Of a DNA stretch of 64,000 bases, positions 36,317-45,746 are shown one piece after another. The number at the start of each line of letters is the position of its first letter. Position 1 is the stretch's first letter. The stretch lies in assembly GCF_014649655.1 (NCBI RefSeq), contig NZ_BMTL01000032.1:51366-115365 (forward strand), given 5' to 3'. A program made the position numbers and the translations under genes. Source of the DNA: Streptomyces humidus (lineage in GTDB: Bacteria; Actinomycetota; Actinomycetes; Streptomycetales; Streptomycetaceae). The notes under the pieces are model-generated. The model had not been told where the DNA came from. It searched no databases and was given only the letters and a program-made list of their open reading frames with translations.

Positions 36317-37311
36317 CGGGTGCCGCCGTCGCGGGTGCGCGGGTCGATGACGCCGTACAGGAGGTCGACGAGGGCGTTGACCACGAGGAATGCGGTGATG
36401 ACCAGGATGCTCGTGCTCTGCACGACGGCGTAGTCCTTCCGTGTGATGGCCTGGACCAGCAGGGAGCCCACCCCGTCGAGGCCGAAGGCGTTCTCGACGA
36501 TCACCGTCCCCGCGATGAGACCGGCGGCGACGATGCCGGTGATGGTGGTGATCGGCAGCAGCGCGTTGCGTATGACGTGCCGGCGCAGAACGGTCGGGGT
36601 GTCGAGTCCTCGCGCGAGGGCGGTGGTCACGTGGTCCCGGCGTTCCTCGTCCTTGACGGCGGCCCGGGTCACCCGGGCTATCGCGGCGCTGCTCGACAGG
36701 GCGAGCGTGACGGCGGGCAGGGTCAGGTGGTGAAGGCGTCCGAGCAGGCCGTCCCCGCTGCCGAAGACGGGAAACCAGTTGAGGTAGAGCGAGAACACCG
36801 TGATGAGGACGATCGCGATGACGTAGGTCGGTGTGGCCAGGGCCACCGACAGCAGGACGGAGATTCCCGTGTCGACCGTCCGGCCCGCGCGGGCCGAGAC
36901 GAGTCCCGTCACGAATCCGAGGACGAGAACGAGGAGGCCTCCGTAGGCCACCAGCAGGGCGGTGGTGGGGATCCGGGCGGCGATCAGTGACGAGACGTCC
37001 TCCCGGAAGATGAACGAGGTGCCGAGGTCGCCGTGCAGGAGTCCGGTGATCCAGTGTCCGTACTGGACGAGGAGCGGCTGGTCGAAGTGGTACTGCGCGT
37101 TCAGGCGCCGGACCGCCTCCGCGTCTCCGGCCTTGTTGCCGAGCATGATGTCGACCGGGTTGCCCGGTGCGCGTTGCAGCGCCACGAAAATCAGGAAGCT
37201 CGCCGCGAGGAGCGTGAGCGCCATCTGGGCGAGGCGGCCCGCCCCTGCCACGAGCACCGCGGCCCACTGTCTGCGGGCGGAGCGCGGCAGACTGTGTTCG
37301 ACGATCGCCAA
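36313..37311 (-). CDS. ABC transporter permease (OppB/DppB type) of the catabolic cluster
   Basis: 332 residues from a TTG at 37311 preceded by GGAGGAG at an ideal distance. An in-frame ATG at 37356 exists but has only a poor ribosome site. First helix LTLLAASFLIFVALQRAPGNP, coupling loop TALARGLDTPTVLRRHVIRN, six helices. First gene of a four-gene coupled operon (permease, permease, ATPase, ATPase). The cluster's inverted repeat lies 86 bp upstream. Confidence 0.9.
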   Translation of the reverse strand: MAIVEHSLPRSARRQWAAVLVAGAGRLAQMALTLLAASFLIFVALQRAPGNPVDIMLGNKAGDAEAVRRLNAQYHFDQPLLVQYGHWITGLLHGDLGTSFIFREDVSSLIAARIPTTALLVAYGGLLVLVLGFVTGLVSARAGRTVDTGISVLLSVALATPTYVIAIVLITVFSLYLNWFPVFGSGDGLLGRLHHLTLPAVTLALSSSAAIARVTRAAVKDEERRDHVTTALARGLDTPTVLRRHVIRNALLPITTITGIVAAGLIAGTVIVENAFGLDGVGSLLVQAITRKDYAVVQSTSILVITAFLVVNALVDLLYGVIDPRTRDGGTR

Positions 37312-37396
37312 GACTCCTCCTCTCCGTCGTTGCCCCGTGAACAATTGCTGCACCATAGGCGTTTTCCAGACATCGGACCGGCGCGAGGGCCGCCGA

Positions 37397-37411
37397 TTCT
37401 GCGGCGCGGAA
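37397..37411. promoter_or_regulatory. Candidate IclR operator, site B
   Basis: TTCTGCGGCGCGGAA, a perfect match to TTCYGC-N3-GCRGAA. 86 bp upstream of the first permease gene, in the 136-bp gap after the YtcJ-type amidohydrolase gene. The context gattctgcggygyggaa is shared with site A. Confidence 0.65.
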
Positions 37412-37447
37412 AGTCGCGTCGTCCGCACGCCGGCGGCGCCCCGGACG

Positions 37448-39100
37448 TCACCCGCGCCGGTGCACACACCGGCCGCCGAGCCAGGTGCCGACGACTGCCG
37501 TCCCGGCGATCTCGTGCCGTGGTCCCAGGAAGGGGTCACGGTCGAGGAGCACCAGGTCCGCGAGGTACCCGGGCTCGAGCCGGCCGGTCTGCCGCTCGCG
37601 GCCGTTGAGGCGGGCGACCCCGTGGGTGTAGGCGTCCCACGCCACGACCAGGGGGAGGCGCTGCCGCGGCAGGAACGGCTCGGCGTCGGCCGGCGCGTGC
37701 TCGGCCGTGCGGTTGACGGCGACATGCATGCCCTCCAGGGGACTGGCGCTGGTGACCGGCCAGTCGCTGCCGCCCGCCAGCGCGGCGCCGGCCTCGTGCA
37801 GGTCCAGGAACGGGTACTGGAGGTCCACGAGGGACGGGTCCAGGAACGGGATGGTCAGCTCTCTCATCTGCGGGTCGTAACGGGCCCAGAGCGGCTGGAT
37901 GTTGGCGACCGCTCCGAGCCGGGCGAAACGCGGCACGTCCTCGGGCCGCACGATCTGCAGATGGGCCAGGTGATGGCGGATGCCCGAGTCGCCGTTGACC
38001 CGCCGCGCGTGGGCGACCGCGTCCAGGGCGTCCGTCACCGCCTGGTCCCCGATCGTGTGGAAATGCGCCTGGAAGCCGTGGGCGTCGACGGTGGCGACGA
38101 CCTCCCCCAGCACCTCGCGGTCGATGAAGCTGAGTCCGTGGTTGGCGGTCTCGTGCCCGCAGCGGTCCCGGTACGGCCTGCTCAGCGAGGCGGTGAAGTT
38201 CTCCGGGATCCCGTCGATCATGATCTTGACCGCGTCGGCCCGGAACAGGTCGTCACCGGCCCGGTCACCGCCCCGGGCACGCTCCCGGCGGGCGACAAGG
38301 CCGGCGATCTGGTCGGGGCCACGGTCGCGGTCCCACCACAGGGCGCCGGTGACCCGCGCCTGCAGCGCGCCGTCGGCCTGCGCGTCCACATAGACGTCCA
38401 TCGCGTCGAGGCCGGGGCCCATCTCGCGCAGGAGGGCGTCCTGCCACTGGGTGATCCCTTGGGCCAGGCAGTGCTCCTGGCCGCGCAGCAGTCCCTGGCG
38501 CAGACCATGGCGTGTGGGCGGTGGCGCCACCCTCGTCACCAGCTGCGCCGCGCCTTCGTGCAGCGTTCCCGCGGGGCTGCCGTCGGGGTCCCTCTCGATG
38601 CGGCCGTCGCGCGGATCGGCCGTGGTCGCGTCGACGCCGGCGATCTCGAGCGCGCGGGAGTTGGCCCACGCGCCGTGGTGGTCGCGGCTGCGCAGGAACA
38701 CGGGCCGGTCGGGCACCAGGCGGTCGAGGAGACTCCTGTGCGGGGTGCCCCCGGGGAAGTGCGCCATGGTCCACCCCCCGCCGAGGATCCAGGGCTCGTC
38801 CGGATGGTCCGCGGCATAGGCCGCGATGACGTCCAGGCACTCCTCGGCGGACGTGCAGTGGTCCAGGTGGCACTGCCCGAGCTCCATGCCGCCCACGATC
38901 GGGTGCAGATGCGCGTCGCCGAAGGCCGGGCTGATCAGGCCGCCGTGCGCGTCGACGATCTCGGCGTCCGGGCCGGCCGCGTCGAGGACGTCCCTGTCGG
39001 TCCCGACGGCGACGACGCGCCCGTCCCGCACGGCCACGCCGCCGGGCCGGGTGCCGACTCCGGTGACATAGCGGCGGCCGTTGACGAAGGCGGTGCTCAC
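37448..39100 (-). CDS. YtcJ-type amidohydrolase (Amidohydro_3)
   Basis: 550 residues. Metal-dependent hydrolase fold: GDAHLHP (HxH motif) near residue 64, the carboxylated-lysine-region DAVKIMIDG, HFHTIGDQA, HHLAHLQ and GSDWP with the catalytic Asp. These are the family's metal and base residues. YtcJ-like proteins hydrolyse amides, formamides or imines; the exact substrate cannot be read from sequence. GTG at 39100 with GAGGAG upstream. Ends a minus-strand set with the amidase and aldehyde dehydrogenase. Confidence 0.85.
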   Translation of the reverse strand: MSTAFVNGRRYVTGVGTRPGGVAVRDGRVVAVGTDRDVLDAAGPDAEIVDAHGGLISPAFGDAHLHPIVGGMELGQCHLDHCTSAEECLDVIAAYAADHPDEPWILGGGWTMAHFPGGTPHRSLLDRLVPDRPVFLRSRDHHGAWANSRALEIAGVDATTADPRDGRIERDPDGSPAGTLHEGAAQLVTRVAPPPTRHGLRQGLLRGQEHCLAQGITQWQDALLREMGPGLDAMDVYVDAQADGALQARVTGALWWDRDRGPDQIAGLVARRERARGGDRAGDDLFRADAVKIMIDGIPENFTASLSRPYRDRCGHETANHGLSFIDREVLGEVVATVDAHGFQAHFHTIGDQAVTDALDAVAHARRVNGDSGIRHHLAHLQIVRPEDVPRFARLGAVANIQPLWARYDPQMRELTIPFLDPSLVDLQYPFLDLHEAGAALAGGSDWPVTSASPLEGMHVAVNRTAEHAPADAEPFLPRQRLPLVVAWDAYTHGVARLNGRERQTGRLEPGYLADLVLLDRDPFLGPRHEIAGTAVVGTWLGGRCVHRRG

Positions 39101-39140
39101 AGGCTCTCCTCGGGGTCGGCAGCGGTTGCTGGTCGTGTGT

Positions 39141-40622
39141 TCACGCGGGTGTCCCGTCGAGCGGCGGCACGGCGTAGCCGCCCGCGCTCTCGGAGATCAG
39201 GCGGGCCGCGGCGATGGCGCTGCGGTCGCGGTAGGGAGCGGCGACGACCTGCATGCCGACCGGCAGCCCGTGCCGGTCGAGCCCCACGGGCGTGGAGACC
39301 GCGGGAAGGCCGAGCACGCCGACCGCGCCGCACCAGCGCGTCAGCGCCGGGCGCCACGGATGGCGTTCGCCGTTCAGCTCGAAGCGCCTGGCCGGGACCG
39401 GCTCGCTGTGATCGTGCGGAAGAGCGGTCGTCAGGACCGTGGGGGTGACGACGACGTCGTGGTCGTCGAACAGCCCCTGCCACGCCTGGAGCAGCATCAG
39501 ACGCTCTCGGTGCAGGGCCAGCCATTCGCGGTGGGTGAGGCCCAGCGCGCGGTGGTGGAGTCCGGCCATGGGCGACTCCGTGCGCAGCAGCCGCATCGCG
39601 CCGCGCAGTTCCTGGAAGCCCGCGTCGCCGGCGCCCCCGCCGACGTCCGCCATGAACAGCAGCTCGAAGAGTTCCTCGAGCCGGTCGAGGCCGCCCGGCG
39701 GCCGCACTCCGTACGTGACACGGGCTCCGTCGGCCTCGAGGGCGCGACAGGCCGTGTGCAGCACCTCGCGTGTGGCCGGGTCGACCTCCGTCACGGGGTC
39801 GTCGAACCAGGCGAGCACGCGCAGTTCCCGGTGTGCCGTGAACGGGGCCCGGGGCAGGTGGGGTCGGAGCCCGCCGTGGTCGTCCCGGGGCGTGGTGAGG
39901 ACGGTCAGGGCGAGGTCCAGATCGTCGGCGCCCCGGGCCAGCGGACCGCACACGGCGATGTCCGGCACGGTCAGGCCGGCGCCTTCGGGCTCGCCCGGAT
40001 GCGGAACGGCGCCCTGCACGGGCACGACGCCCCAGGTCGGCTTCAGGCCGAAGACACCGCACCAGGCGGCCGGGATGCGGATGGAGCCGCCCATGTCGCT
40101 GCCGATGTCGAGCGCGGTCATCCCGGCCGCCACCGCCGCGGCCGAGCCGCCCGACGAGCCGCCCGTGGTGCGCTCGCGGTCCCAGGGGTTACGGGTGGTG
40201 CCGTGCAGGGAGTTGTAGGCCTGCCCGTCGGTGGCGAACTCGGGCAGGTTCGAGCGGCCGAAGACGATGGCGCCCGCGCCCCGCAGCCGGGCGACCGCCT
40301 CGGCGTCGTCCTCGGGCACGTAGTCCCGCAGGCTCTCGGATCCGTAGGTCGACAGGACGCCCCGGACCTTCTGGTCGTGCTTGACGGTGATCGGCAGACC
40401 GTGCAGGGGTCCCGTCGGGCCGCCCGCGTCGCGGATCTCGTCGGCCCGGCGGGCTTCGGCCAGGGCCCGGTCCGCGTCGAGGGTCACGATCGCGTTGACC
40501 CAGGGGCGGGCCTCGATCCGGTCCAGGTACGTCCGGAGCAGTTCGACGCTGGTGAACTCACCCCGTCGCAGGCCCGCAAGGGTCTGTGTCGCTGTCGCGA
40601 ACTCGATCGGTCCCGTGTCCAT
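39141..40622 (-). CDS. Amidase (amidase-signature family)
   Basis: 493 residues. Ser-cisSer-Lys catalytic set: Lys in GLPITVKHD, cis-Ser in TTGGSSGGSA, nucleophile Ser in DIGSDMGGSIRIPA. The length is normal. Such amidases release carboxylate and ammonia from aryl or alkyl amides. ATG at 40622. It sits 40 bp upstream of the YtcJ-type gene and about 105 bp after the aldehyde dehydrogenase, so all three may be one transcript under site C. Confidence 0.9.
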   Translation of the reverse strand: MDTGPIEFATATQTLAGLRRGEFTSVELLRTYLDRIEARPWVNAIVTLDADRALAEARRADEIRDAGGPTGPLHGLPITVKHDQKVRGVLSTYGSESLRDYVPEDDAEAVARLRGAGAIVFGRSNLPEFATDGQAYNSLHGTTRNPWDRERTTGGSSGGSAAAVAAGMTALDIGSDMGGSIRIPAAWCGVFGLKPTWGVVPVQGAVPHPGEPEGAGLTVPDIAVCGPLARGADDLDLALTVLTTPRDDHGGLRPHLPRAPFTAHRELRVLAWFDDPVTEVDPATREVLHTACRALEADGARVTYGVRPPGGLDRLEELFELLFMADVGGGAGDAGFQELRGAMRLLRTESPMAGLHHRALGLTHREWLALHRERLMLLQAWQGLFDDHDVVVTPTVLTTALPHDHSEPVPARRFELNGERHPWRPALTRWCGAVGVLGLPAVSTPVGLDRHGLPVGMQVVAAPYRDRSAIAAARLISESAGGYAVPPLDGTPA

Positions 40623-40662
40623 GGATGGCGTCGCCTGCCTGCCGGGGTCGTCGGGGGGAGTC

Positions 40663-40716
40663 CCCGTGTCGGATGTGCCGGATATGCCGAATGTGACGGA
40701 GGTGCCGGACGTGCCG
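40663..40716. repeat. Degenerate 9-bp repeats between aldehyde dehydrogenase and amidase genes
   Basis: About six imperfect copies of gtgccggay in a row in the non-coding gap. The unit is a multiple of three and would be neutral if translated. No function assigned. Confidence 0.4.
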
Positions 40717-40727
40717 CGAGGGGTGTC

Positions 40728-42188
40728 TCAGAACGGGTAGGGGGCTATGTCGGCCCGTGCGGTGAGCCACTGCGTCTCCGTGAACGCCTCGATGTTGGCG
40801 GCGGCGCCTCCGAACCGGGCGCCGGTCCCCGAGGACGCGACGCCGCCGAAGGGCGCGTGGGCCTCGTCCGCGACCGTCTGCTCGTTGATGTGGACGATGC
40901 CGCTGGGCACCGCGTCCGCCACCCGCATCGCCGCCCCGGTCTCGCCGAGGATCCCCAGCGACAGTCCGTACTCCGTCGCGGCGGCAGCGGCGACGGCCTC
41001 GTCGACGTCCGAGACGGAACGCACCGGCGCCACCGGTCCGAAGATCTCCTCCGACCAGGCACGGTGCCCGTCCTGGACGTCCGCCAGCACGGTCGGGCGG
41101 TAGAACAGGCCGTCGTACTGTCCGCCGGTGAGAAGTTCGGCCCCGGCGCAGACGCTGTCCTGCACCACCTCGTGCACGCGGGTGCGCTGTTCCGCGTCGA
41201 TGAGGGGGCCGAGGGCCACCTCCGAGGTGTGGGGATCTCCCACCGGCAGCCGCGACGCCTTGTCGGCCAGCAGCGCGAGGTACTGCTCGTACAACGACTC
41301 GTGGACGAGGTGCCGTCCGGTGGTCATGCAGATCTGCCCCTGGTGCAGGAACGAGCCGAACGCTCCCGCCGAGGCCGCCCGCTCCACGTCCGCGCCCGGG
41401 AGCACGATCAGCGCGCTGTTCCCGCCCAATTCGAGGTGGGTCCTCTTCAGGTGCTGGGCGCCCAGCGCGCCCACCCGCCGTCCGGCCGCGGTGGATCCGG
41501 TGAAGGAGACCACGCGTACCGGCGCGGCGGTCACCGCCGCCTCGCCGACGTCGGCGCCGCCCGGCAGGACCTGGAGCACGCCCGCCGGGAGGCCCGCCTC
41601 CTCGAAGATCCGGGCGAGGACCGCTCCGCCGCAGACGGCGGTGCGGGGATCGGGCTTGAGCAGCACGGCGTTGCCCAGCGCGAGGGCGGGCGCGACCGAG
41701 CGGATCGAGAGGACGAGGGGAAAGTTGAAGGGGGAGATCACGGACACGACACCCGCGGGCCGGCGTCGGGCGAGGCTCCACCGGCCGGCCGCGGAGGCCA
41801 GCACCTCCCCCGCGGGATGCGTGGGCAGGGCCGCCGCCTCGTAGCACTCCTGCGCCGCCGTGTGCACTTCGAGGTCGGCCTTGAGCCGTACCGAGCCCGC
41901 CTCACGGACCAGCCACCCGGCCACCTCGGCGGCGTGCTTGTTCCACAGGTCTCCGGCCCGGCGCAGGAGCGCGGCCCGCTCCTCCGGCGGCGTCGCCGCC
42001 CAGTCCCGCTGTGCCGCCGCGGCGATCTCCGCGGCACGGTGCACGTCCTGCGGCGCGGCGAGACCCACGGTGCCGAGGCTCTGTCCCGTGGCGGGCTCGA
42101 CGACGTCGGCCCTGCCTCCGCCGCCCTCGCACCAGGTGTCCAGTCGGATGCGCGTCGACCACTGTCCGTCGTCGAGTAGTGATGCCAT
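40728..42188 (-). CDS. Aldehyde dehydrogenase (benzaldehyde/vanillin dehydrogenase-like)
   Basis: 486 residues. Catalytic Glu253 in HLELGGNSA and Cys287 in GQICMT; cofactor segment SPFNFPL and FTGSTAAGRRVG. HLELGGNSALIV with the QICMTTGR cysteine segment is typical of benzaldehyde/vanillin dehydrogenases (VDH-like). It oxidises an aromatic aldehyde to the acid with NAD(P). ATG at 42188 with AAGGAG 6 nt upstream. Divergent from a second aldehyde dehydrogenase. Confidence 0.9.
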   Translation of the reverse strand: MASLLDDGQWSTRIRLDTWCEGGGGRADVVEPATGQSLGTVGLAAPQDVHRAAEIAAAAQRDWAATPPEERAALLRRAGDLWNKHAAEVAGWLVREAGSVRLKADLEVHTAAQECYEAAALPTHPAGEVLASAAGRWSLARRRPAGVVSVISPFNFPLVLSIRSVAPALALGNAVLLKPDPRTAVCGGAVLARIFEEAGLPAGVLQVLPGGADVGEAAVTAAPVRVVSFTGSTAAGRRVGALGAQHLKRTHLELGGNSALIVLPGADVERAASAGAFGSFLHQGQICMTTGRHLVHESLYEQYLALLADKASRLPVGDPHTSEVALGPLIDAEQRTRVHEVVQDSVCAGAELLTGGQYDGLFYRPTVLADVQDGHRAWSEEIFGPVAPVRSVSDVDEAVAAAAATEYGLSLGILGETGAAMRVADAVPSGIVHINEQTVADEAHAPFGGVASSGTGARFGGAAANIEAFTETQWLTARADIAPYPF

Positions 42189-42301
42189 GCCTGCTCCTTG
42201 CGGGGAAACCGCCCCCCCGGGGGAGCGGTTGGACCGGGCGAGTCGTACGGGAGGCATCCTGTGCCGGTGGCCGGACGGCTGCGGAGGATGTGCCCGGGAA
42301 G

Positions 42302-42316
42302 TTCTGCCCGGCAGAA
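42302..42316. promoter_or_regulatory. Candidate IclR operator, site C
   Basis: TTCTGCCCGGCAGAA, a perfect TTCYGC-N3-GCRGAA inverted repeat, in the 212-bp region between the two divergent aldehyde dehydrogenase genes (114 bp and 85 bp from their starts). Confidence 0.7.
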
Positions 42317-42400
42317 ATCCGTGCCCCGGCCGGCGCCGGGCGCCGCCTCACCACCGTTGACTGACGCCGGTTCCCAACGCCGATCGCTTCGGAGGCAGCG

Positions 42401-43891
42401 GTGCACAGTGCGGCAGATACGACATGGACGGCTCAGGTCGTCAGCGCCGGCCGGAAGTACACGGCCGAGACGGCCCCGGTCGTGAACCCGGCGCGGACCG
42501 GCGAGATCGTCGGGACGTACGCGCTGGCCGGCTCACGGATCGTCGACGAGGTCGTCCGCAACGCCCAGGCCGCGGCGGCCGTCTGGGGCCCCCTGAGCGG
42601 AGCGGAGCGCGGACGGCTCCTGCACGCCGCCGCCGACACGCTGGAGCAGGACATGGCGTCCCGGGCCGAGCTCCTCACCCGCGAGCAGGGCAAGGTGCTG
42701 TGGGAGTCGCGGCTCGACGTCGGCGGGGCGCCCGCGTTGCTGCGCTACTACGCCGGCGTCGCACCGGCCGTGGACGAGGAGACCGTCGTGCGCGACGCAC
42801 GCGGCACCACGGTGATCCGGCGACTGCCCATGGGCCCCACGGTGGTGATCGTCCCCTGGAACTACCCCGTCTACCTGTGCATGATGGCGCTGGCCCCGGC
42901 CCTGGCGGCCGGCAACCCGGTGATCGTCAAGCCGTCCGAGTTCGCCCCGCTCGCGCTGACCGAGACCCTTCGGCTGCTCGCCTCGACGCTCCCGGACGGC
43001 GTCGTGAACGTGGTGCCCGGCCTCGGCAGCGAGGCCGGAGCCGCCCTGGTCTCCCACCCCGGCGTCCGCAAGGTCCTGTTCACCGGCGGTACGGAGAGCG
43101 GCCGTGCCGTGCTGCGCGGCGCCGCCCGGAACATCACGAGCGTGAGCCTCGAGCTCGGCGGCAACGACCCCGCGATCGTCCTGGACACCGCCGCGGTGGA
43201 CGACCGGCTGATCCGGGAGATCCGCCGCTCGGTGTACACGTGCGCGGGCCAGGTGTGCTTCAACATCAAGCGGCTGTACGTCCAGCGCGGTGTGTACGAC
43301 GAGTTCGTCGACGCGTTCCGGCAGGCCGTCGACGAGATCGTCGTCGGCGACGGTCTCGACCCGGCGAGCACGATCGGGCCGCTGAACAACGAGCGGCAGC
43401 TCGCGTCGGTGACCGCTCTCCTGGAGGCCACCCGTGGGGCCGGCGCCCGGGTCGACGTACTCGGACGCGCCGCGGACGACGCCGACTGGGACCAGGGCTA
43501 CTTCATGCTCCCGAGCGTCGTCACCGGCCTGCCCCACGACTCGGCCCTCGTCTCCCGCGAGCAGTTCGGGCCGACCGTGCCGGTCGTCCCGTTCGACGAC
43601 GTCGAGGACGCGGTGCGGATGGCCAACGACACCGAGTACGGCCTCGCGGCCTCCGTGTGGAGCGAGGACACCGAGCACGCCCTGGCCGTGGGCCGCGGTA
43701 TCGCCGCGGGTTCGGTCTTCGTCAACTCCCACCGCGTCGGCAGCTCTGACATGACGATGCCCTTCGGCGGGATGAAGCACAGTGGCCTGGGCCGCAACCA
43801 TGGGATGTGGGCGATCGACGAGTGCAGCGAGCTGCAGGCGCTGAGCCACCGGCCCGACACGTCGGCCTTCCCCGGGCCGCCCGTCCGGTGA
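42401..43891 (+). CDS. Aldehyde dehydrogenase (second of the cluster)
   Basis: 496 residues. Catalytic Glu251 in LELGGND and Cys286 in CAGQVCFN; VPWNYPVYL and FTGGTESGR form the cofactor site. GTG at 42401 with GGAGG 5 nt upstream. Only moderately similar to its divergent neighbour, so it probably takes a different aldehyde rather than being a duplicate. Followed by the SnoaL-like gene after 110 bp. Confidence 0.92.
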   Translation: MHSAADTTWTAQVVSAGRKYTAETAPVVNPARTGEIVGTYALAGSRIVDEVVRNAQAAAAVWGPLSGAERGRLLHAAADTLEQDMASRAELLTREQGKVLWESRLDVGGAPALLRYYAGVAPAVDEETVVRDARGTTVIRRLPMGPTVVIVPWNYPVYLCMMALAPALAAGNPVIVKPSEFAPLALTETLRLLASTLPDGVVNVVPGLGSEAGAALVSHPGVRKVLFTGGTESGRAVLRGAARNITSVSLELGGNDPAIVLDTAAVDDRLIREIRRSVYTCAGQVCFNIKRLYVQRGVYDEFVDAFRQAVDEIVVGDGLDPASTIGPLNNERQLASVTALLEATRGAGARVDVLGRAADDADWDQGYFMLPSVVTGLPHDSALVSREQFGPTVPVVPFDDVEDAVRMANDTEYGLAASVWSEDTEHALAVGRGIAAGSVFVNSHRVGSSDMTMPFGGMKHSGLGRNHGMWAIDECSELQALSHRPDTSAFPGPPVR

Positions 43892-44001
43892 GGCCCCCGG
43901 GCCGGACCGCACCCGGCCGTCACCCCGTCGGCGAACCCGCCCCCCCGGACGGTCACCCGTCGCCGGGGACCAGGAGAGACCGAAGAGAGCAGGAGAGGCA
44001 C

Positions 44002-44631
44002 ATGTCCCACACCGACCCGCACCAGCAGTCCGACAGCACGGCCCTGGAGGCGATGGTCCGCCGCAACGCCCTCCTGGAGAGCCGGATCCAGCGGCTGGAG
44101 GACATCGAGGAGATCAAGAGCCTGCACCGGCGCTACATCCGCAAGCTGGCGGACCGGGACTGGGAGGGCATGGCCGACTTCTTCACCGAGGACGCGGTCA
44201 CGGACATCCGCTGGCACGGACGCACCGAGGGAAAGAAGCAGCTGGTCGAGGAGGTCTTCGATGAGCTGCACAGCCTGGTGAAGAGCGCGGACGGCTACGT
44301 CCTGTCGTCACCGGTCATCGAGCTCGCCGCGGGCGCGGTCCAGGCGTACGGCGAGTGGACCTGGCACCGTCACATCTGCGAGTTCCGCACCACCGGCGGC
44401 CTGATGCGCGTGTGGGGTCCCTGGCTCGAGGGCAGATACAAGTGCCATTACGAGCGGGTGGACGGCCGGTGGAAGTTCAAGGACATGTGGTTCCGTGTCG
44501 TGCTGCCGGACGCGGACCCGGGCCACGACGAGATGCAGGAACGCCTCGCCGTGGCCGGGACGCAGCCGCACCGGACCGGCACCGGCCTCATCCGGCGTGA
44601 CCAGGACGCGCCGGGCGACGCCCGCCCCTGA
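44002..44631 (+). CDS. SnoaL-like (NTF2-fold) protein
   Basis: 209 residues. An N-terminal helix (NALLESRIQRLEDIEEIKSL) then HRRYIRKLADRDWEGMADFF and ITDIRWHG-type strands of the SnoaL_4 fold. The family includes dehydratases, isomerases and aromatic-ring hydrolases with an Asp/His pair in the cavity (Asp and His are present in DIRWHGR and EWTWHRH). In this cluster it may dehydrate or isomerise an intermediate; that is inference. ATG with AGGAGAGG upstream. Confidence 0.8.
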   Translation: MSHTDPHQQSDSTALEAMVRRNALLESRIQRLEDIEEIKSLHRRYIRKLADRDWEGMADFFTEDAVTDIRWHGRTEGKKQLVEEVFDELHSLVKSADGYVLSSPVIELAAGAVQAYGEWTWHRHICEFRTTGGLMRVWGPWLEGRYKCHYERVDGRWKFKDMWFRVVLPDADPGHDEMQERLAVAGTQPHRTGTGLIRRDQDAPGDARP

Positions 44632-44869
44632 GGAAGCGGCGTCCGGCCCGCCCGCCCGCCGTACCGGCCGAAGGCCACCGCACCGGACGTGCTCGGGGCT
44701 GTGCCCGGTGCGGCGAGCGGGGACGCCTCCCCCGCCGTCGAGGCGAGTGCCGGGGGACGGCGCCGGGCGTCGCCGGCAGGCGGGGCCTCCGCGACGGACC
44801 CCGGGGTGAAACGGCGAGAGGGGAGGCGACGTAGCCTTGACCAGCGGCGCGAACAGCTCGGAGGTGACC

Positions 44870-45718
44870 GTGACCGTCCAGCATGCGAGTGCCGGAGGGC
44901 AGGCAGGGCCGGACGGCGGTGAACTGCCCGCGTACCACATAGCCTCGGTGGGGCGCGCGCTCACTCTGCTGACCGCGTTCATCGAGCGCCCCCAGCTGAC
45001 CGTGTCGGAGGCGGCCGACCTCCTGGGCGTGGCCCCCTCGACCGCCCACCGGCTGCTGCAGATGCTGCTCCACCACCGCTTCGTGGAACAGGGCGAGCGG
45101 CGGGTCTACGTGCGGGGGCCCGCCCTGGTGTCGCTGGCCGAGACCGCCGAGCGGGCGCCCGACGTCGCGTCCGTCGCACTGCCCCACCTGCAGCGCATCC
45201 GGGACGACCTGCGGGGCACCGCTCATCTGCTGGCGCTGGAAGGCAACGGCGCGCGTTTCGTGACGGGAGTCGAGTGGCGCGACGAGACCCGGATCGCGAC
45301 CTCACGGGTGGGCTGGCTGTTGCCCGCGCACACCCTCGCCGGCGGCAAGGCCATGCTCGCGAAGCTGAGCCGTTCCCAGATCGAGTCGCTCTTCCCGGAC
45401 GGCCTGCCGGTCACCCGCTACGCACGGGTCCGGACGCTGGCCCAGCTCCAGGCCGAGCTGGCGGACGTCCGGTCGCGGGGATACGCCCGCAGCCGGGAAG
45501 CCCACGAGAACGTCACCGCCATCGGCGTCGCGCTGCATCTGCCGCCGGGCACGGGACCCATGTCCCTGTCGGTCGCCTGGTCCGACACCCGGTTCCCCAA
45601 CAGGCAGGAGCACCACGTCGTGGACGCCCTCCAGGCTGCCGTCCACAAGATCTCTCTCGAGCTCGCCCAGTGGGACGGCGGGTCCGGTCGGACGGACCCG
45701 CCGGCCCCACGGTGCTGA
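44870..45718 (+). CDS. IclR-family transcriptional regulator
   Basis: 282 residues. N-terminal winged helix (IASVGRALTLLTAFIE, VSEAADLLGVAPSTAHRLLQ) and C-terminal IclR effector domain (LPHLQRIRDDLRGTAHLLAL, LPAHTLAGGKAMLAKL). IclR proteins commonly control aromatic degradation in response to a pathway compound. I prefer GTG 44870 because GGAGG lies 5 nt before it; TTG 44837 is an alternative. The only regulator in the cluster, so the best candidate for binding the four TTCYGC sites. Its own promoter lacks a copy. Confidence 0.92.
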   Translation: MTVQHASAGGQAGPDGGELPAYHIASVGRALTLLTAFIERPQLTVSEAADLLGVAPSTAHRLLQMLLHHRFVEQGERRVYVRGPALVSLAETAERAPDVASVALPHLQRIRDDLRGTAHLLALEGNGARFVTGVEWRDETRIATSRVGWLLPAHTLAGGKAMLAKLSRSQIESLFPDGLPVTRYARVRTLAQLQAELADVRSRGYARSREAHENVTAIGVALHLPPGTGPMSLSVAWSDTRFPNRQEHHVVDALQAAVHKISLELAQWDGGSGRTDPPAPRC

Positions 45719-45746
45719 GCTTCGGCAGCCCGCTTCCCGGCGCCTG

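Noticed and set aside
40663..40716. Short repeats as a CRISPR or regulator array
   Set aside because: Degenerate 9-bp units without spacers; too short and irregular.
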